In this document: piece after piece, positions 21,713 to 33,982 of the stretch
How the letters are laid out: every line of letters begins with the position of its first letter
Position numbering within the stretch: the stretch's first letter is position 1
Assembly: GCA_012064385.1 (NCBI GenBank)
Contig: QRDG01000134.1
Coordinates: forward strand, 372,001-436,000
DNA: 64,000 nt
Source: Puccinellia tenuiflora
Taxonomy: Eukaryota > Streptophyta > Magnoliopsida > Poales > Poaceae
Reading direction: 5' to 3'
Translations under genes and position numbers: made by a program
Notes under the pieces: model-generated
Told to the model about the DNA's origin: nothing
Seen by the model: the letters and a program-made list of their open reading frames with translations, nothing else
Database searches by the model: none

Positions 21713-24700
21713 ATGTCGAACAACCCCGGCCTCGAGGTGGCAGAGGTGGTTGAAGAGGGAGTAGCCGAGGAGTCAATCCGGGCTGCCTGGGAGGGCTCCT
21801 ATGTCCGCCAAGCCGACATAGATTGGTTGATTCGGACCCGGCGGATCCCTGCCGGGGTAACGTGCCGAGTTCCGGGTCCAGAGATGACCCCGGATTTGCA
21901 AGAAGGCGAGTACGTCGTCTTCATCGCGCACTTCGAGCGAGGATTCGGGCTACCCGCCAGCGCTTTCTTCCGGCATTTTCTCAACAAATTCGGTCTCCAA
22001 CCGCACCAACTCCCGGCAAACGCCTTCACCACGCTCTCCGCCTTCGTCTCCTTCATGGAAGGCTACCTCGGTCTCTGGCCAACCGTTGAGGCCTGGTCCA
22101 AGTACTTCGGATTCCGGAAGCAAGTCATTCCGAATCCCGAAAATCCGGACGCGCCCAAGGTGATGACACAATGCGGAGCCGCCACCATCAATCCTCGGCG
22201 CGGCTCCATCTTTCCCCGGATTCTCGGTTTGGAGTCATGCCGGAAATGGCAACACTCCTTCTTCTACGTGAAGAACTCCACCGAGGTGGACCTGATCAAC
22301 TTGCCGAGTTTCTCCATCGGCCCCCCAACTGCTCAACTCAACTGGGGCTACCATCCAACGGATACAAACTTGTTGGTCAACCACATTCATCAGGTCGTCG
22401 AGCAGCTCCGAGAGGAAGGATTAACTGCAGATGACCTACTTGCAACTTTCATCAGCCGCCGAGTTCTGCCCCTCCAGCGCCGAGTCCACAAGATCTGCCA
22501 CATGAGTGGCCCGCTGGACCCGACCCGAGTCAGCACCGTCGAGCTGGATAACGCCCAGATTCGGCGGCGCATCAAAGCCATAGCCCGGACGAAGATGCCG
22601 GAGACATGGGAATGGGGCAAAGAACCCCACAGCCGGAACAACCTACCACCACACGTAAGCACCTCTGCCGACATAACTGTTTCACCGACATAAACTCCTA
22701 TGTTGGTACAACTTTGTACTTGGTACTAATCATTTCCTGCTTTCTTTTCTCAGAGATTCGATCGTCAGTGGACGGAGGACGGAAAAGACCCCTCTGCCCA
22801 CTGGGGTCCAGACCGGGTCGAGGCCGACTCGGAAGACCCGGATGACGAGGACAACATGCCCATTCCGGACGCCAGCCTACTTTCTGCCACGGGTAAGACT
22901 CGCGCTTGCTCCATCCGAAATTGGTCTGAAGATGAAGGCGACGCTTGTCGGGTTTCCGAGGTGTATGATCCTCTCCCCATTTCATATTCATATCCGCTGT
23001 CTCCGAACTCAGCTGACTCGGACGAGGTGGTCGAGGTGGCGCCGCTCGCCACAGGACCCAAGGGCGTAGCTCGGAAACGTCCAGCAGCAGCGGCCGCACC
23101 CACAGACGCCGGAACTTCCGGGACCTCTGGTCCCGCGCCCAAGAAGCAACGAGTTAAGGTGGCGGCGAAGCGCCAGCGCCCCGTCACTAAGGGGTAAGTT
23201 CCCCTCTTGCCGACATATACTTTGTGCATTTGACTGAACTTGCTCTTTCTGTACTCATCCTTTTGACAACATACATTGCTATCCTGATTTTTCAGCGCGG
23301 CTCCTCTAAAGACGAAGGCCCCCACTTCTGGGTCTACCGACCGGATCCCATCAAGGACACCGACACCACCTCGGCCCGACGATTTTCGGGTTCCGAGTCC
23401 AATGAGAATGAGTCCGGTTGCGGATATCTCGGCTCCGGGATCCGGAGCCGGAACTGAAGACTCAGTCGGGCCGCAACTGCAGCGCCTGAAGTAATTTATC
23501 TCGGGGCAGCTCTTCGGCTCCCGAGATCCAAGCGGACTCGGCACAGCCGAGTCAACAGCAGCAGCCAGAGCAGCAGACTCGGCCGCAACAGACCAACAAC
23601 AACAACAACAGCAATCTCAGCAGCAACAAGCTCCGCCACATCCATCACAGCAGCACCAGAAGAAGAAGCAAAAAGCAGCTCCAGCAGCACCGCAGCCGCC
23701 AAAACACAAGTCGCAGCCCTCGCCCTCAAAATCCAAATCAACATCCACGGCCAAGCCAACACCGCCTCCGGCACGGCCGCAGCCGCAGCCACAGGCATTT
23801 AAGACCCCGTTCCTGCTACTGGGGAATCGGCAGAAAAGGCACCGGCGACGTCAGTGTCGGCAAACCCGGAACGGCAACTGATTGTGCCACAAAGCACCGG
23901 AGCAGCGACATCCGGCAGCATCCAGACCACCAGCTGGGGGTTCACGCCACTGCGAACACTTAGCGGGAAAAGCCTGGGCTCCCTCGAGCACTATCATATG
24001 GATTGGAATGCCGCCGATTTGAGCGAAGTGAGCTCAAAGGCACCAGCAGGCCAGATTGTCTCGGAACACCCGGCGGGGCCGAGTCTGGTGGCCCAAAAGA
24101 TGGCTGCAGCCAAAACCGCCCTTCTTGCAGCCGACCAAGCAGCTGCGGTAAGTTGCGCCGAGTAAATATAACTCGGTTTACTTGTTAAATGTATATACTA
24201 TCCCTTTCCAGTCCCCGAGATTCGGGTCGAGTGACTGAAACTCGGCCGAGTAAAGATGACTCGGTTGAATGAGGGTAACTTGGCCTGAATCTTCATTAAT
24301 AATACTGACTTTTCTTCTTTTCAGGCTTGCATGACCAAGCGCACACAACTGTACCGCAAGCTGCTACTGGAACACAAGGTGCTCTCTGATAAGTTCAAGC
24401 TGCTCCGGGCCAAGTTGGACCAGGTATCGGACTCGGCGCTCAAGGCCGAAAGCTTGGAGAAACGGATCTCGGAAATCGAGTGTAAGCCATATTTTTGTCT
24501 TCGAATTTATACTTGCATCAATTCTCTTCTTCTGACATCAGTTACCTCGGCGCAGCCGCACATAAGGAGCGCGAGCTTGCGCACCAGGCCGAGCTGAAGA
24601 AGGAGCAGGAGGAGATATCCCGGCTAAAGGCCGAGCTGGAGAAAACTCGGGGTGAAGCCGCTGAGTCAGAAAAGACTGCCGCTGCCGAGAAGCGGCTCCG

Positions 24701-25609
24701 AGAAGAGGAGACTCGGAAGCTCAAGGCATCCCTTGCAGAGTCCAAATCAGAGGTAACCTCGGCTGCGAGCGAGCTCCGAGATCTGAAAGCCAAGATTGCG
24801 CAGTGGCTGGTGGATATCTCCAAGATTAACTCCGAGATGGACAGTAAGCTACTTTCCCTTCTGCCTTTACTCGATCTATCATTTTTCTTCTCAAATAACT
24901 CATTGTGGCGTTAGCCATTCCTTACTCAGAGCGCTTCCCCCACACCAAGGCTGCCGCGGACAAGGGCGCGAACGAGCACCGGTTCAAGGAAATCCAGGAT
25001 GGCCCAATCTCATCCGAGTGGGATATGGATGCCCACTTGGTGGCTCTGAAGGCTCGCTTGGTCCCAATGAGGCTAATCGGGATGAACCTCCTCACTGCTG
25101 CCATCCGAGCTTACAACGTTCTCTGGCCCGAGAGTGTAGCCCCTCTGGTTGTTGATGAGCTGGCCACGTGCCTGCTGGCCTCCGAGGACAGACTCGACGA
25201 TTGGCGATCGTCCGCCGCCCGAGTCGGAGCAGATGAAGCGCTAACTTATGTGCTATCTTGGTACGAGGAGCTTGACCTCGACATGCTGAAGACGGTGCGG
25301 GACGGGTCCAGGTGGCTCTCTGACCCGGAACACATCCAACGCCGCCAAGAGTTGGCTCACTCGCTCATCCAGTATGCTCCAGTACATAGCTTTGTCCCGG
25401 GTGACCGGGTTCCCCACTCGGAGGAATTGGAGACCGACGGCGAAGGCGAAGGAGGAGACGAGGAGCCCGTCGACGAAGAAATCCAAGCCGATACTCCTCC
25501 CGACACAGCTACAGGGACCACTTCAGCCGCTGCGACCAAGGATAGCACCGAGACAACGACCTCGGAACCGGCCAAGACCGATGCCGCTACCTCTGCTCCA
25601 AGTATCTAG
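21713..25609 (+). pseudogene. Gypsy-2 antisense gene, PF04195-like protein
   Basis: Plus-strand, spliced, opposite to gag-pol. Inferred exons: 21713-22654, 22754-23193, 23296 to about 24147, 24325-24481, 24542-24843 and 24915-25609. Exon 1 holds the conserved domain (EGEYVVFIAHFERGFGLPAS, FFRHFLNKFGLQPHQLP, KWQHSFFYVKN). Exon 2 is acidic then Lys/Arg-rich with nuclear-localisation-like KKQRVKVAAKRQR. Exon 3 is glutamine-rich (CAA/CAG runs at 23590-23660). Exons 4-5 form a long Glu/Lys/Ala coiled coil, and exon 6 is helical with an acidic, threonine-rich tail ending SAPSI. A stop at 23492-23494 and a frame change in the Gln-rich exon break the reading. Function unknown; same family as the gene at 14917. 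Confidence 0.75.
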
Positions 25610-25770
25610 GATCCTGCTCTGCCTAGACTTACAAAAAACTCAAATCATCAAATCCCCGGAATGCCGGGTGCAAATGTAATATAAACCTTTGGCTTTTCAC
25701 GCTTAGTACTTGGTTCATTTACTTTGCACATTTTTAGCATGTTTTACTTAGTATGCCGAATCATTCTGAA

Positions 25771-26345
25771 CCGAGTCCCCGAGCTCGTTTTCTTGTTTAC
25801 CATACTTAGCAACCCTTGCTCTTGCCTACCTCGATGGGTTTCTTGGCAGTCGAGTCACAAGATTACCGAGATACGGCATACAATACTAATGAACTTTGAG
25901 TCAAAGTTCATAATCATCCGACATAAAAATTAGGAACTAAACAACTCGTGCCGAATCGCACTTGAGCCGAGTCCCCGAGTTTGTTTTCTTGTGTACTACT
26001 TCTTGCAATCTCTGCCCTTGCCTACCTCGATGGGTTTCTTGGCATTCGGGTCACAAAATCACAATAACATAGCATACAATACTCAAAACTTTGGAACATG
26101 GCCTAGAGCCATCCAACATAAAACAGAAAAGAAAACCGAATCGCCCCTGGACCGAGTCCCCGGGTCTGTTTTCTTGTTTACTATCCTTTGCAATCTCAGC
26201 CCCTGCCTACCTCGATGGGTTTCTTGGCATTCGGGTCACAAAATCACAAAAACAGCATACAATACTTGCAAACCTGGAGGCACGATTTTTGGAGCCACCC
26301 GACATAAAGGAAACAGATACAAACAAACATACAACACAAGATTCA
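25771..26345. repeat. Three tandem repeats of about 190 bp between convergent genes
   Basis: Units start CCGAGTCCCCG at 25771, 25967 and 26152 (spacing 196 and 185), with a partial fourth near 26353. Each contains CCTACCTCGATGGGTTTCTTGG and ends near CATCCGACATAAA. They lie exactly between the stop of the antisense gene and the stop of pol. Confidence 0.85.
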
Positions 26346-26422
26346 AAACAAGGCAGTCCCCGAGTTTCATCTCGGAGTGCCGACATTTCATTTCAAAGTT
26401 TTGAGATACATACAGTGAGTCC

Positions 26423-29400
26423 TTAAGAGTAAAATGGGCGAAGAAGAGCTACATTCCAAGGTCGCTTGGTTTCCTCTCCGGATCTATCCATTCGGTTCTT
26501 CACCTGTGCCTGGGCATCAATAAGATAATATGCATCGTTGTTCAAAGCTTTGCTCACAATAAATGGTCCTTCCCAAGGAGGTGAGAGTTTGTGCATTCCG
26601 GCGGTGCGCTGTACCAGCCTGAGCACCAAGTCTCCTTCTCGGAATTTGCGAGGATTCACTTTCCGGTTATGATAACGTCGGAGATTTTGCTGATATATTG
26701 CCGACTTGGACAATGCCAATTCTCTTGCTTCCTCGAGCAAATCAACATCATTTTCTCGGGCTTCCTTTGCCTCTGACTCGGTATACAATGCTACTCTCGG
26801 CGAGTCATGCTCTATGTCGGTCGGCAGAACCGCCTCTGCTCCATAAACCAGGAAAAATGGCGTGTAGCCAGTGGAGCGATTCGGCGTGGTCCGCAGACTC
26901 CACAGTACTGCCGGAATCTCATCCAGCCAACAACCCGGAGCACGCAACAGTGGCTCAATCAACCGGGGTTTGATGCCAGATAAGATTAAGGCATTTGATC
27001 TTTCCACTTGTCCATTGGACTGCGGATGCGCAACCGAGGCCAGGTCTAGCCGGATTCTTTTTTCCTGGCAAAACCGAGCAAAGGCTCCCTCGGCGAAATT
27101 GGTGCCATTATCCGTGATAATGCTGTGCGGGTGCCCATACCTTAGGATAATATCCTTTAGGAATCACACGGCTGTGCGGCCATCGCACTTTCTAATTGGC
27201 TTAACCTCGATCCACTTGGTGAACTTGTCCACCATCACCAGGATGTGAGTCATGTTACCTCGGGCTGGTTTAAATGGTCCCACCATATCCAGACACCATA
27301 CTGCGAATGGCCAAGTGATAGGGATAGTCTTAAGAGCTGATGCCGGCATATGAATCTTGTGGGCAAACCTCTGACATCCTTCACACTTCCGGACGATATC
27401 TTCTGCTTGTTGCAAAGCGCTGGGCCAGTAGAATCCATATCGGAATGCTTTAGCCACTATAGCTCGGGAAGAGGCGTGATGACCGCACTCCCCCTGGTGG
27501 ATATCTCGGAGGATTCTTTCTCCCTCTTCTGGCTCGACACAGCGCTGAAGCACAGTGGTCACACTCCTCTTGTACAGCTCTTGATTGATGATTGTGAAGG
27601 ATTTGGATCGCCTTTGGATTTGTCTGGCCAAGACCTCATCACTCGGTAGGGTGCCATCCAACATGAAGGTCATGATGGGCTGCGCCCATGCCGGTACCGG
27701 GCGAGTGCCGAGTACAGGCTCGTCGATTTCCATTTCATCAACCGACATCACCATATCCGACATAAGCTGGTGAGTCCCCGGGTCTTCCCAAGGAGTCCCC
27801 GAGTTCCGCCAGGCAGCTTTCCAATTCTCCAGCGTGATCGCCGAGTCTTGCTGAATGTACTCAATCTCCATGGAAGTCCCCGGGTGCTGTACAGCAGTCC
27901 CCGAGTCCTGCAACTTGCCTCCGACGTCCACATCCATCGGGATGATACCGAGCTCCGGATTACCCGGGATGAATATCGATTCTGATTCGGGTGAAGGCTT
28001 GATTGATGGCTTGTGAAGATGCTCCAGTGACACTCCGGGCGGAATGGCTTGCCGATATGACCCAATTTTGGACAACATGTCTGCGCTCTCATTATCTGTC
28101 CGCCGAATGTGCGTGAATTCGCACCCATCAAAGAATCCCGAAATTTTCTGGACATGGAACCGGTACGCCGCCATGTTGGCATCTAGGGCATCCTAGTTGC
28201 CTGATGTCTGCTGAATCACCAGGTCTGAGTCGCCATAACAGATGATTCGGCGAATTCCAATCTCTTTGGCCACTTTGAGTCCATGAATCAGTGCTTCATA
28301 TTCGGCGACATTGTTGGAAGCTGCGAAGTGAACTTGCAACACATATTTCAGTTGATCTCGCTTTGGTGAGGTGAGAACTACACCAGCTCCCAGGCCCTCC
28401 TTTACCTTGGACCCGTCAAAATGCATTCTCCAATAGTTGGAGTCCGGCAGGGACGGCTCATACTCCATCTCGGCCCAGTCCACAAGGAACTCGGCCACCG
28501 CTTGAGATTTGATGGTATCTCTTCTGGCATACTGCGGCGCGTAAGCTGCAAGCTCAATAGCCCATTTGGCGACTCGGCCACTGGCATCTTTGTTACCTAT
28601 GATTTCCGACACAGGGGCCGCACTCACGACGGTTATGGGATGCTCCTGGAAGTAATGCTTTAGTTTTTTGGCCGCCATATAGACGCCGTAAGTCATTTTT
28701 TGATAGTGAGGATAGTTTTGTTTCGATGCGGAGAGCACCTCACTCAAATAATATACCGGCCTCTGCACGGTAGCTCCTTGTTCTTCTCGCTCTACCACTA
28801 CTACGACACTAACGACTCGGTTAGTGGCCGCAATGTAGAGTAGCATGGGCTCACTCGGTAGTGGCGAAGCCAATATCGGCGCAGTTGCCAACATTACTTT
28901 CAATTCATGAAACGCCGTATCCGCTTGCGGAGTCCAGCTGAACCTGTCTGATTTTTTCATCAGTTGGTATAGGGGCAAGGCCTTTTCTCCCAACCGACCT
29001 AAGAAACGGCTCAGAGATGCTAGGCATCCGGTGAATTTCTGGACATCTCGGAGGCATCTTGGCAACTTCATTTTTTCTATCGCCCGGATCTTAGTCGGGT
29101 TCGCCTCGATACCCCGGCTAGATACGAGGAAACCGAGTAACTTTCCTGCAGGTACACCGAACGTACACTTATCCGGATTAAGTTTAAGTCGGAATTTTCT
29201 TAGGTTCGCGAATGTCTCTTTGAGATCATCCAGCAGAGTGCGTTTTTCTTTAGTTTTAATAACTATGTCGTCGACATACACCTGCACATTTTTACCTATC
29301 TGATCATGCAAACATTTTTGCATACAGCGCTGATAAGTTGCGCCAGCATTTCTCAAACCGAAACACATGACACGATAGCAATAAGCCCCGTATAGGGTGA

Positions 29401-29878
29401 TAAAAGCAGTCTTTATTTGATCATCTGGATTGAGCGGTATCTGATGAAAACCAGAGTACGCATCTACAAATGATAACAGCTCACACCCGGCCGTGGAGTC
29501 GATCACCTGATCGATCCGAGGCAGCGGGAATGGATCTTTAGGACATGCCTTGTTCAGGTGTGTGTAGTCGACACACATGCGCCAGACAGTGGCAGCATCC
29601 GGTTCTTCTTTCTTCTTTTCTACCAGGACTGGGTTAGCCAACCAGTCCGGGTATTTCACCTCGACGACAGCATTTGCTGCGAGTAACTTGGCTAACTCGT
29701 CACCCACAGCCTTTCTTCTTCCTTCGGCAAGACGCCGTGTCGGTTGCTTCACAGGCCTAGCATCTGGCCTGACATGCAGAGAATGCTCAGCCAACTCCCT
29801 CGGAACACCCAGCAAGTCCTGACTGGACCATGCGAAGATATCCCGATTCTCACGGAGGAAGTGGATGAGCTCGCTTTC
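26423..29878 (-). pseudogene. Gypsy-2 pol: reverse transcriptase, RNase H, integrase
   Basis: Continues the gag-protease frame. Reverse transcriptase: DYTHLNKACPKDPFPLPRID, VDAYSGFHQI and the active-site YVDDIVI. RNase H: HFDGS, NNVAEYEAL and GDSDLV. Integrase: zinc-binding H-x3-H/C-x2-C (HQGECGHH, CEGCQ), first catalytic Asp in CLDMVGPF, second in IITDNGT, Glu in HPQSNGQVE. The C-terminal end is ALLRPFYS. Would copy the element's RNA to DNA and insert it. Three stops interrupt one uninterrupted frame: TAG 29881-29879 (gag-pol border), TAG 28195-28193 (end of RNase H) and TGA 27166-27164 (integrase core). No frameshift was seen over 5.7 kb. Confidence 0.9.
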
Positions 29879-32094
29879 CTATTTGCTGTCCAGCCCGGCA
29901 CCGATGATGACGGTATGGTCCGGGTTAGACTCGTCGATGCCCACTTTCTTGGACTCCTTCGCCGCCTGGAAGGTTGCAGTCTGCTGCGGGTTGGCCGGAC
30001 TCGGTATACCGAGTTGAGCAGATTGGGCCAGAGCTACCACCTCATGGATTCTCTTCTTCTCGGCAGCAATCACCAGCGACTCGGCCAGCATAGATCCGGC
30101 AGAGGCACATTCCATGGAGCGCTTGTAGTCACCCGAGATAGTGATGACACCATTCGGACCCGGCATCTTCATTTTCAAGTAAGCCACATGAGTGGACGCC
30201 ATGAACTTGGCGAGTGCTGGCCTACCGAGTAAGGCATGATACGGGCTTTCGAGGTCCACAACCTCGAACAGCAGACTCTCGGTTCTGCTATTGCTTTTGT
30301 CGCCGAAGGCAACGTCAACCCACACGGTGCCCATAGGTGCATGCGAGACACCCGGCACAATACCATGAAAGGTAGTTCTGCTTGGCTGCATCATGTTCTC
30401 GGTTATACCGAGCTTAACCATGGTATCTCGGTACATAATATTGATGCTGCTTCCGTTGTCCACAAGGACCCGGGTGAACCTGACATTAATGCTTGGTCCG
30501 ACGAATGTCGGATCCACAACCAGAGCATAACCTCCGGGATTCGGCATGACCTTCGGATGGTCCTTGATACTCCAACTGATCTGATCCTCGGACCAGTACA
30601 TGAATTTTGGCACCGCCGGCATAACAGCATTTACCTCCATCGCACGCCTGTGCTGACTCTGCTTGTCATTGGGTTCGGTCACAAAGACCATGTAACTCTG
30701 GTGAGGCTCTCGGTACTGATTCTGTCTACTCGGGCCAGCATTGCCATTGTAATTGTTGTTGTTGTTGTTTGCTACCTGGTTGACGTCCTCCTGCCTCGGC
30801 TGTGCATTCAGGGGTTGAGCATTTGCACCTGTCAGAGGTGCGGGTCTCGGTGTCGGACCAGTAGCTGCTGACTGATTCTTGTGCCGGTCACAATCGCGAG
30901 TCGAGTGTTGAGCCGGTTTGCTGGGGTGTCGGGTGTGAAAGCAGCAAGGGCCATCCAGCATCTTCTCATATATGTACCTCTCCTGATCATCCAACTGTTT
31001 CTTGTTGCCACTCCATGGCTTCCTTTCTCCGTTCCACGGCTTTCTCTCGCCGTTCCACGGCTTCCTCTCGCCGTTCCACGGCTTCCTTCCTTCCGAGTTC
31101 TGGCCCCAAGCGGGACCCTCATTCTTCTGGCGCTGGCTGCTGCCGGCACCCGCTTGATCTTGGTCGACGGCTGCGACCTGGTCCGACCCGTACCGGTAAT
31201 CCGGTCGGTCGTCTCTTCTCTTGTTTCGGTTGTCCGGGCGATCGCTACGCCGGCTCGATCTATCTCGGTCCTGAGCAGGATACCTCCTGCCCACATCAAC
31301 CTGGGTCAGCAATGGCTGTGTCGGGTCACCAAGTGCATAGCTGTCAGCAATTGACATTGTCTCGGCCAAGGTGGCCGGCATCTCCCTCTGGAGTCTCTGC
31401 CAAAGCATGGAGCCATGTCGGCATCCTTGCGCGAACCAGGCAATGGCTTGTGATTCAATCACTCCTTCACAGGAGTTCCGGATCGTGCTCCACCGGGTCA
31501 GATACTCCCGGTCTGTCTCGTCTTCTCGCTGCCGACACATGGACAGCTGCTGAGGTCGATTCGGCCTCTTGTAAGTGCTGGAGAAGTTACTGACGAAAGC
31601 GTCAGAGAAATCGAGCCAGCAGTCAATGCTGTTCTCCTCCAGATTGTTCAGCCATATTCGGGCTGGTCCCTCTAGCATCTGCGGCACATACCGCACTGCC
31701 CATCTGCGACTTCCGCCGGCAATGTGCACAGCGGTGACATAGTCTGTCAGCCAGTCCTCCGGCTTGGTGCTGCCGTCATAGGTCTTTGCACCCCGGGGGA
31801 GCTGGAAATTCGGCACCGGTGCCTGCTTCATGATCCGGGGTCCAAAGCATGCAGGACCCGGTGGGCCTTGCTCCTCCAGCAATTCAGACAGATAGATTCT
31901 GTCCAGCTTGTTGCGTACATCATGAGCCGGTAACTGGCGAGCTCCCAGCCTAGCACCGAGTGCACCCTCGGTCGCCAGATCTCTGTATCTTGTGTACCCG
32001 GCACGCTCCATGGCCGAGTAACCGTCGTCGTACCGGTCAGCTGCCGGCTCGGCATATCCGGCACCCGCTTGATGACGAGGTGGAATGGGTGCCG
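29879..32094 (-). pseudogene. Gypsy-2 gag (C-terminal part) and protease
   Basis: Interrupted at its 5' side by the Copia insertion (32095). Capsid-type gag: PNFQLPRGAKTYDGSTKPED, AVRYVPQMLEGPARIWLNNL, WLDFSDAFVSNF and EYLTRWSTIRNSC. This is followed by an Arg/Asp-rich basic region, four tandem KPWNGER heptads (near 31010-31090) and an atypical Cys/His cluster (CCFHTRHPSK...DCDRHK). The protease has LVDNGSSINI, the Asp-x-Gly-Ser-Ser active site of retroviral-type aspartic proteases. Gag would package the RNA. The first residues of the open frame beyond 32094 come from the Copia LTR and are not part of gag. A TAG ends the frame at 29879. Confidence 0.88.
31010..31092 (-). repeat. 21-bp tandem repeat coding KPWNGER in gag
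   Basis: Four consecutive heptads (the last is KPWSGNK) in the basic nucleocapsid-like region, with near-identical DNA units of 21 bases. Confidence 0.85.
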
Positions 32095-33969
32095 TGTTGG
32101 GAATATGCCCTAGAGGCAATAATAAAATGGTTTATTAAGCATATTCACGTTTATGATAATAGTTTATTATCCATGCTATAATTGTATTAAATGGAAACAT
32201 GATACATGTGTGGAATATAAACACCCGGAGTCCCTAGTGAGCCTCTACAGGACTAGTTCGTTGATCAAGAGATGGTTAGAGTTTCCTAACTATGGACTTG
32301 TTATAGTCACTTGATAACGGAGTCATATCATTAGGAGTAATGGTGTGATGGACATGACCCAAATAAAGAGTTGCAATTAATCGTGTCACAAAAGTTTTGT
32401 TGTCAACACTTTTAATATGCCAAATATAGTTTCCTTAGACCATGAGATTATATCACTCCCGTTCACCGGAGGAATACTTTGTGGACATCAAACGTCACTT
32501 CGTAACTGGGTGATTATAAAGGTGGCTTTCAGGTATCTCCGATGGTGGGTTGTTGGGTGATATGAATCAAGAGTGGAATTTGTCCCTCCATGTGACGGAG
32601 AAGATATCTCCAGGCCTTCTCGGTAATATAGCATCAAGAGTCTGCAGACATGTGATTAAGTTGTAATCACCGGGATCCTATATTATGGACGAGTAAAGAG
32701 AACTTGCCGGTAACGAGATTAAACTAGACATGGGGATGTCAACGATTATATCTCGGGCAAGTAAAATATCGTGAGACAAAGGGAATCGTATATGAGATTA
32801 ATTGAATCTCCGGCATTGTGGTTCAATCGAGAAAAGGTTTTCGTTGAGTGTATAGGAATTAATATGGACATCCCGGTCCCGCTATTAATTATTGATATGA
32901 TCATGTCTATGCATTCTCGAACCCGTAGGGTCACACACTTAACGTTCCGATGAAATTAGGTTTTGCGATGAATTAAATGATGAAGTGAACGAATGGTGAT
33001 TCGGAGTCTCGGATGGGATCCCGGACGTCACGAGGAGTTCCGGAGGAGTCCGGAGAATAAGATTCATATATGGAAAGTTGTTTCCGGAGGTTTCGGAAAA
33101 GTTCCGGAAATTATTTAAAGGGTACCGGAAGGTTCCGAAATGTTCTAGAAGAGTCTAGAAGTGGGACCGCATAATTTGTATGGGGCCCACATGGGGCAAA
33201 GGGGTGCTGCCACCACTTGGTGGGGCGCACCACCTAAGCCCATGGGCTGGTGCGGCATAGGAGGGGAGTCCCACTCCTAGTTGGACTAGGAGGTGGGCTC
33301 CCACCCCTTTAGGAAAGGGCCCAAGGAGGAGTCCTTGTTGGACTCCAACTTGGGGGGCAAGTAAGGAGGGGCCGGCCGGCCCCCTCCCCTTGACCTAGCC
33401 GCCACCTATATAAGGAGGGGGGGGTGCGCACCACAACACCTTGGAGGCAGTCTCACCCCTCAACCCTAGCCGCACCCCTCTCTCTCCCGGAGGGCTGCCG
33501 CCGCCTCACCACCACACCTAGCCGCACCCCCCTTGCCCTAGGGGCTGCGCCACCTTGCTCCTCTCCCTCCCCTCTTGCTTGGCTTGGCGAAGCCCTGCTC
33601 GCGGAGATCGTCATCGTCACCGGCACTACCGTCGTGCTGCTGAGATCATCAAGGCCACGTCGTTTCGCTTGCGGGATCAAGGAGTCGACGTCTTCATCGA
33701 GCTGTACGTGTGGACGCCGCGGAGGTGCTGCCCGTTGCTGCACTTCGCCGGATTGGATCTCGAGGATAATACATCTCCTCGCGACTAGACGAGTCTAGTT
33801 GCGGGGATCGACTAGCCAACCCCTGCACCGACAAAACGCGTTTGTTGATCTTCGAGGGTAAGAGATTGGATCTCATCTTCGCTATCTTCATCTCGTAGAT
33901 CTAGATCCTTGGGGTTTATTCCGCTTTGCCGCGTAGAAAATTTTTGTTTTCCATGCTGCGACCCCGTCA
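32095..33969 (+). repeat. Copia 5' LTR
   Basis: Starts TGTTGGGAATATGCCC and ends CCCCGTCA. Promoter TATA at 33406-33415. The open frames inside it recur identically in the other LTR and are not genes. Confidence 0.95.
33406..33415 (+). promoter_or_regulatory. TATA box of the Copia LTR
   Basis: CTATATAAGG followed by a G-run and a C-rich leader. The same motif occurs in the 3' LTR at 39993-40002. Confidence 0.65.
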
Positions 33970-33970
33970 G

Positions 33971-33982
33971 TGGTATCAGAGC
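33971..33982 (+). other. Copia primer-binding site
   Basis: TGGTATCAGAGC, complementary to the 3' end of initiator tRNA-Met, one base after the 5' LTR. Confidence 0.92.

Noticed and set aside
32095..32119. Start Met of the 746-codon gag frame at 32119
   Set aside because: These codons belong to the inserted Copia LTR; gag begins on the other side of the insertion.
32746..33891. Several open frames repeated identically at 39333-40478
   Set aside because: They lie inside the two LTR copies, in a non-coding promoter region, on both strands.
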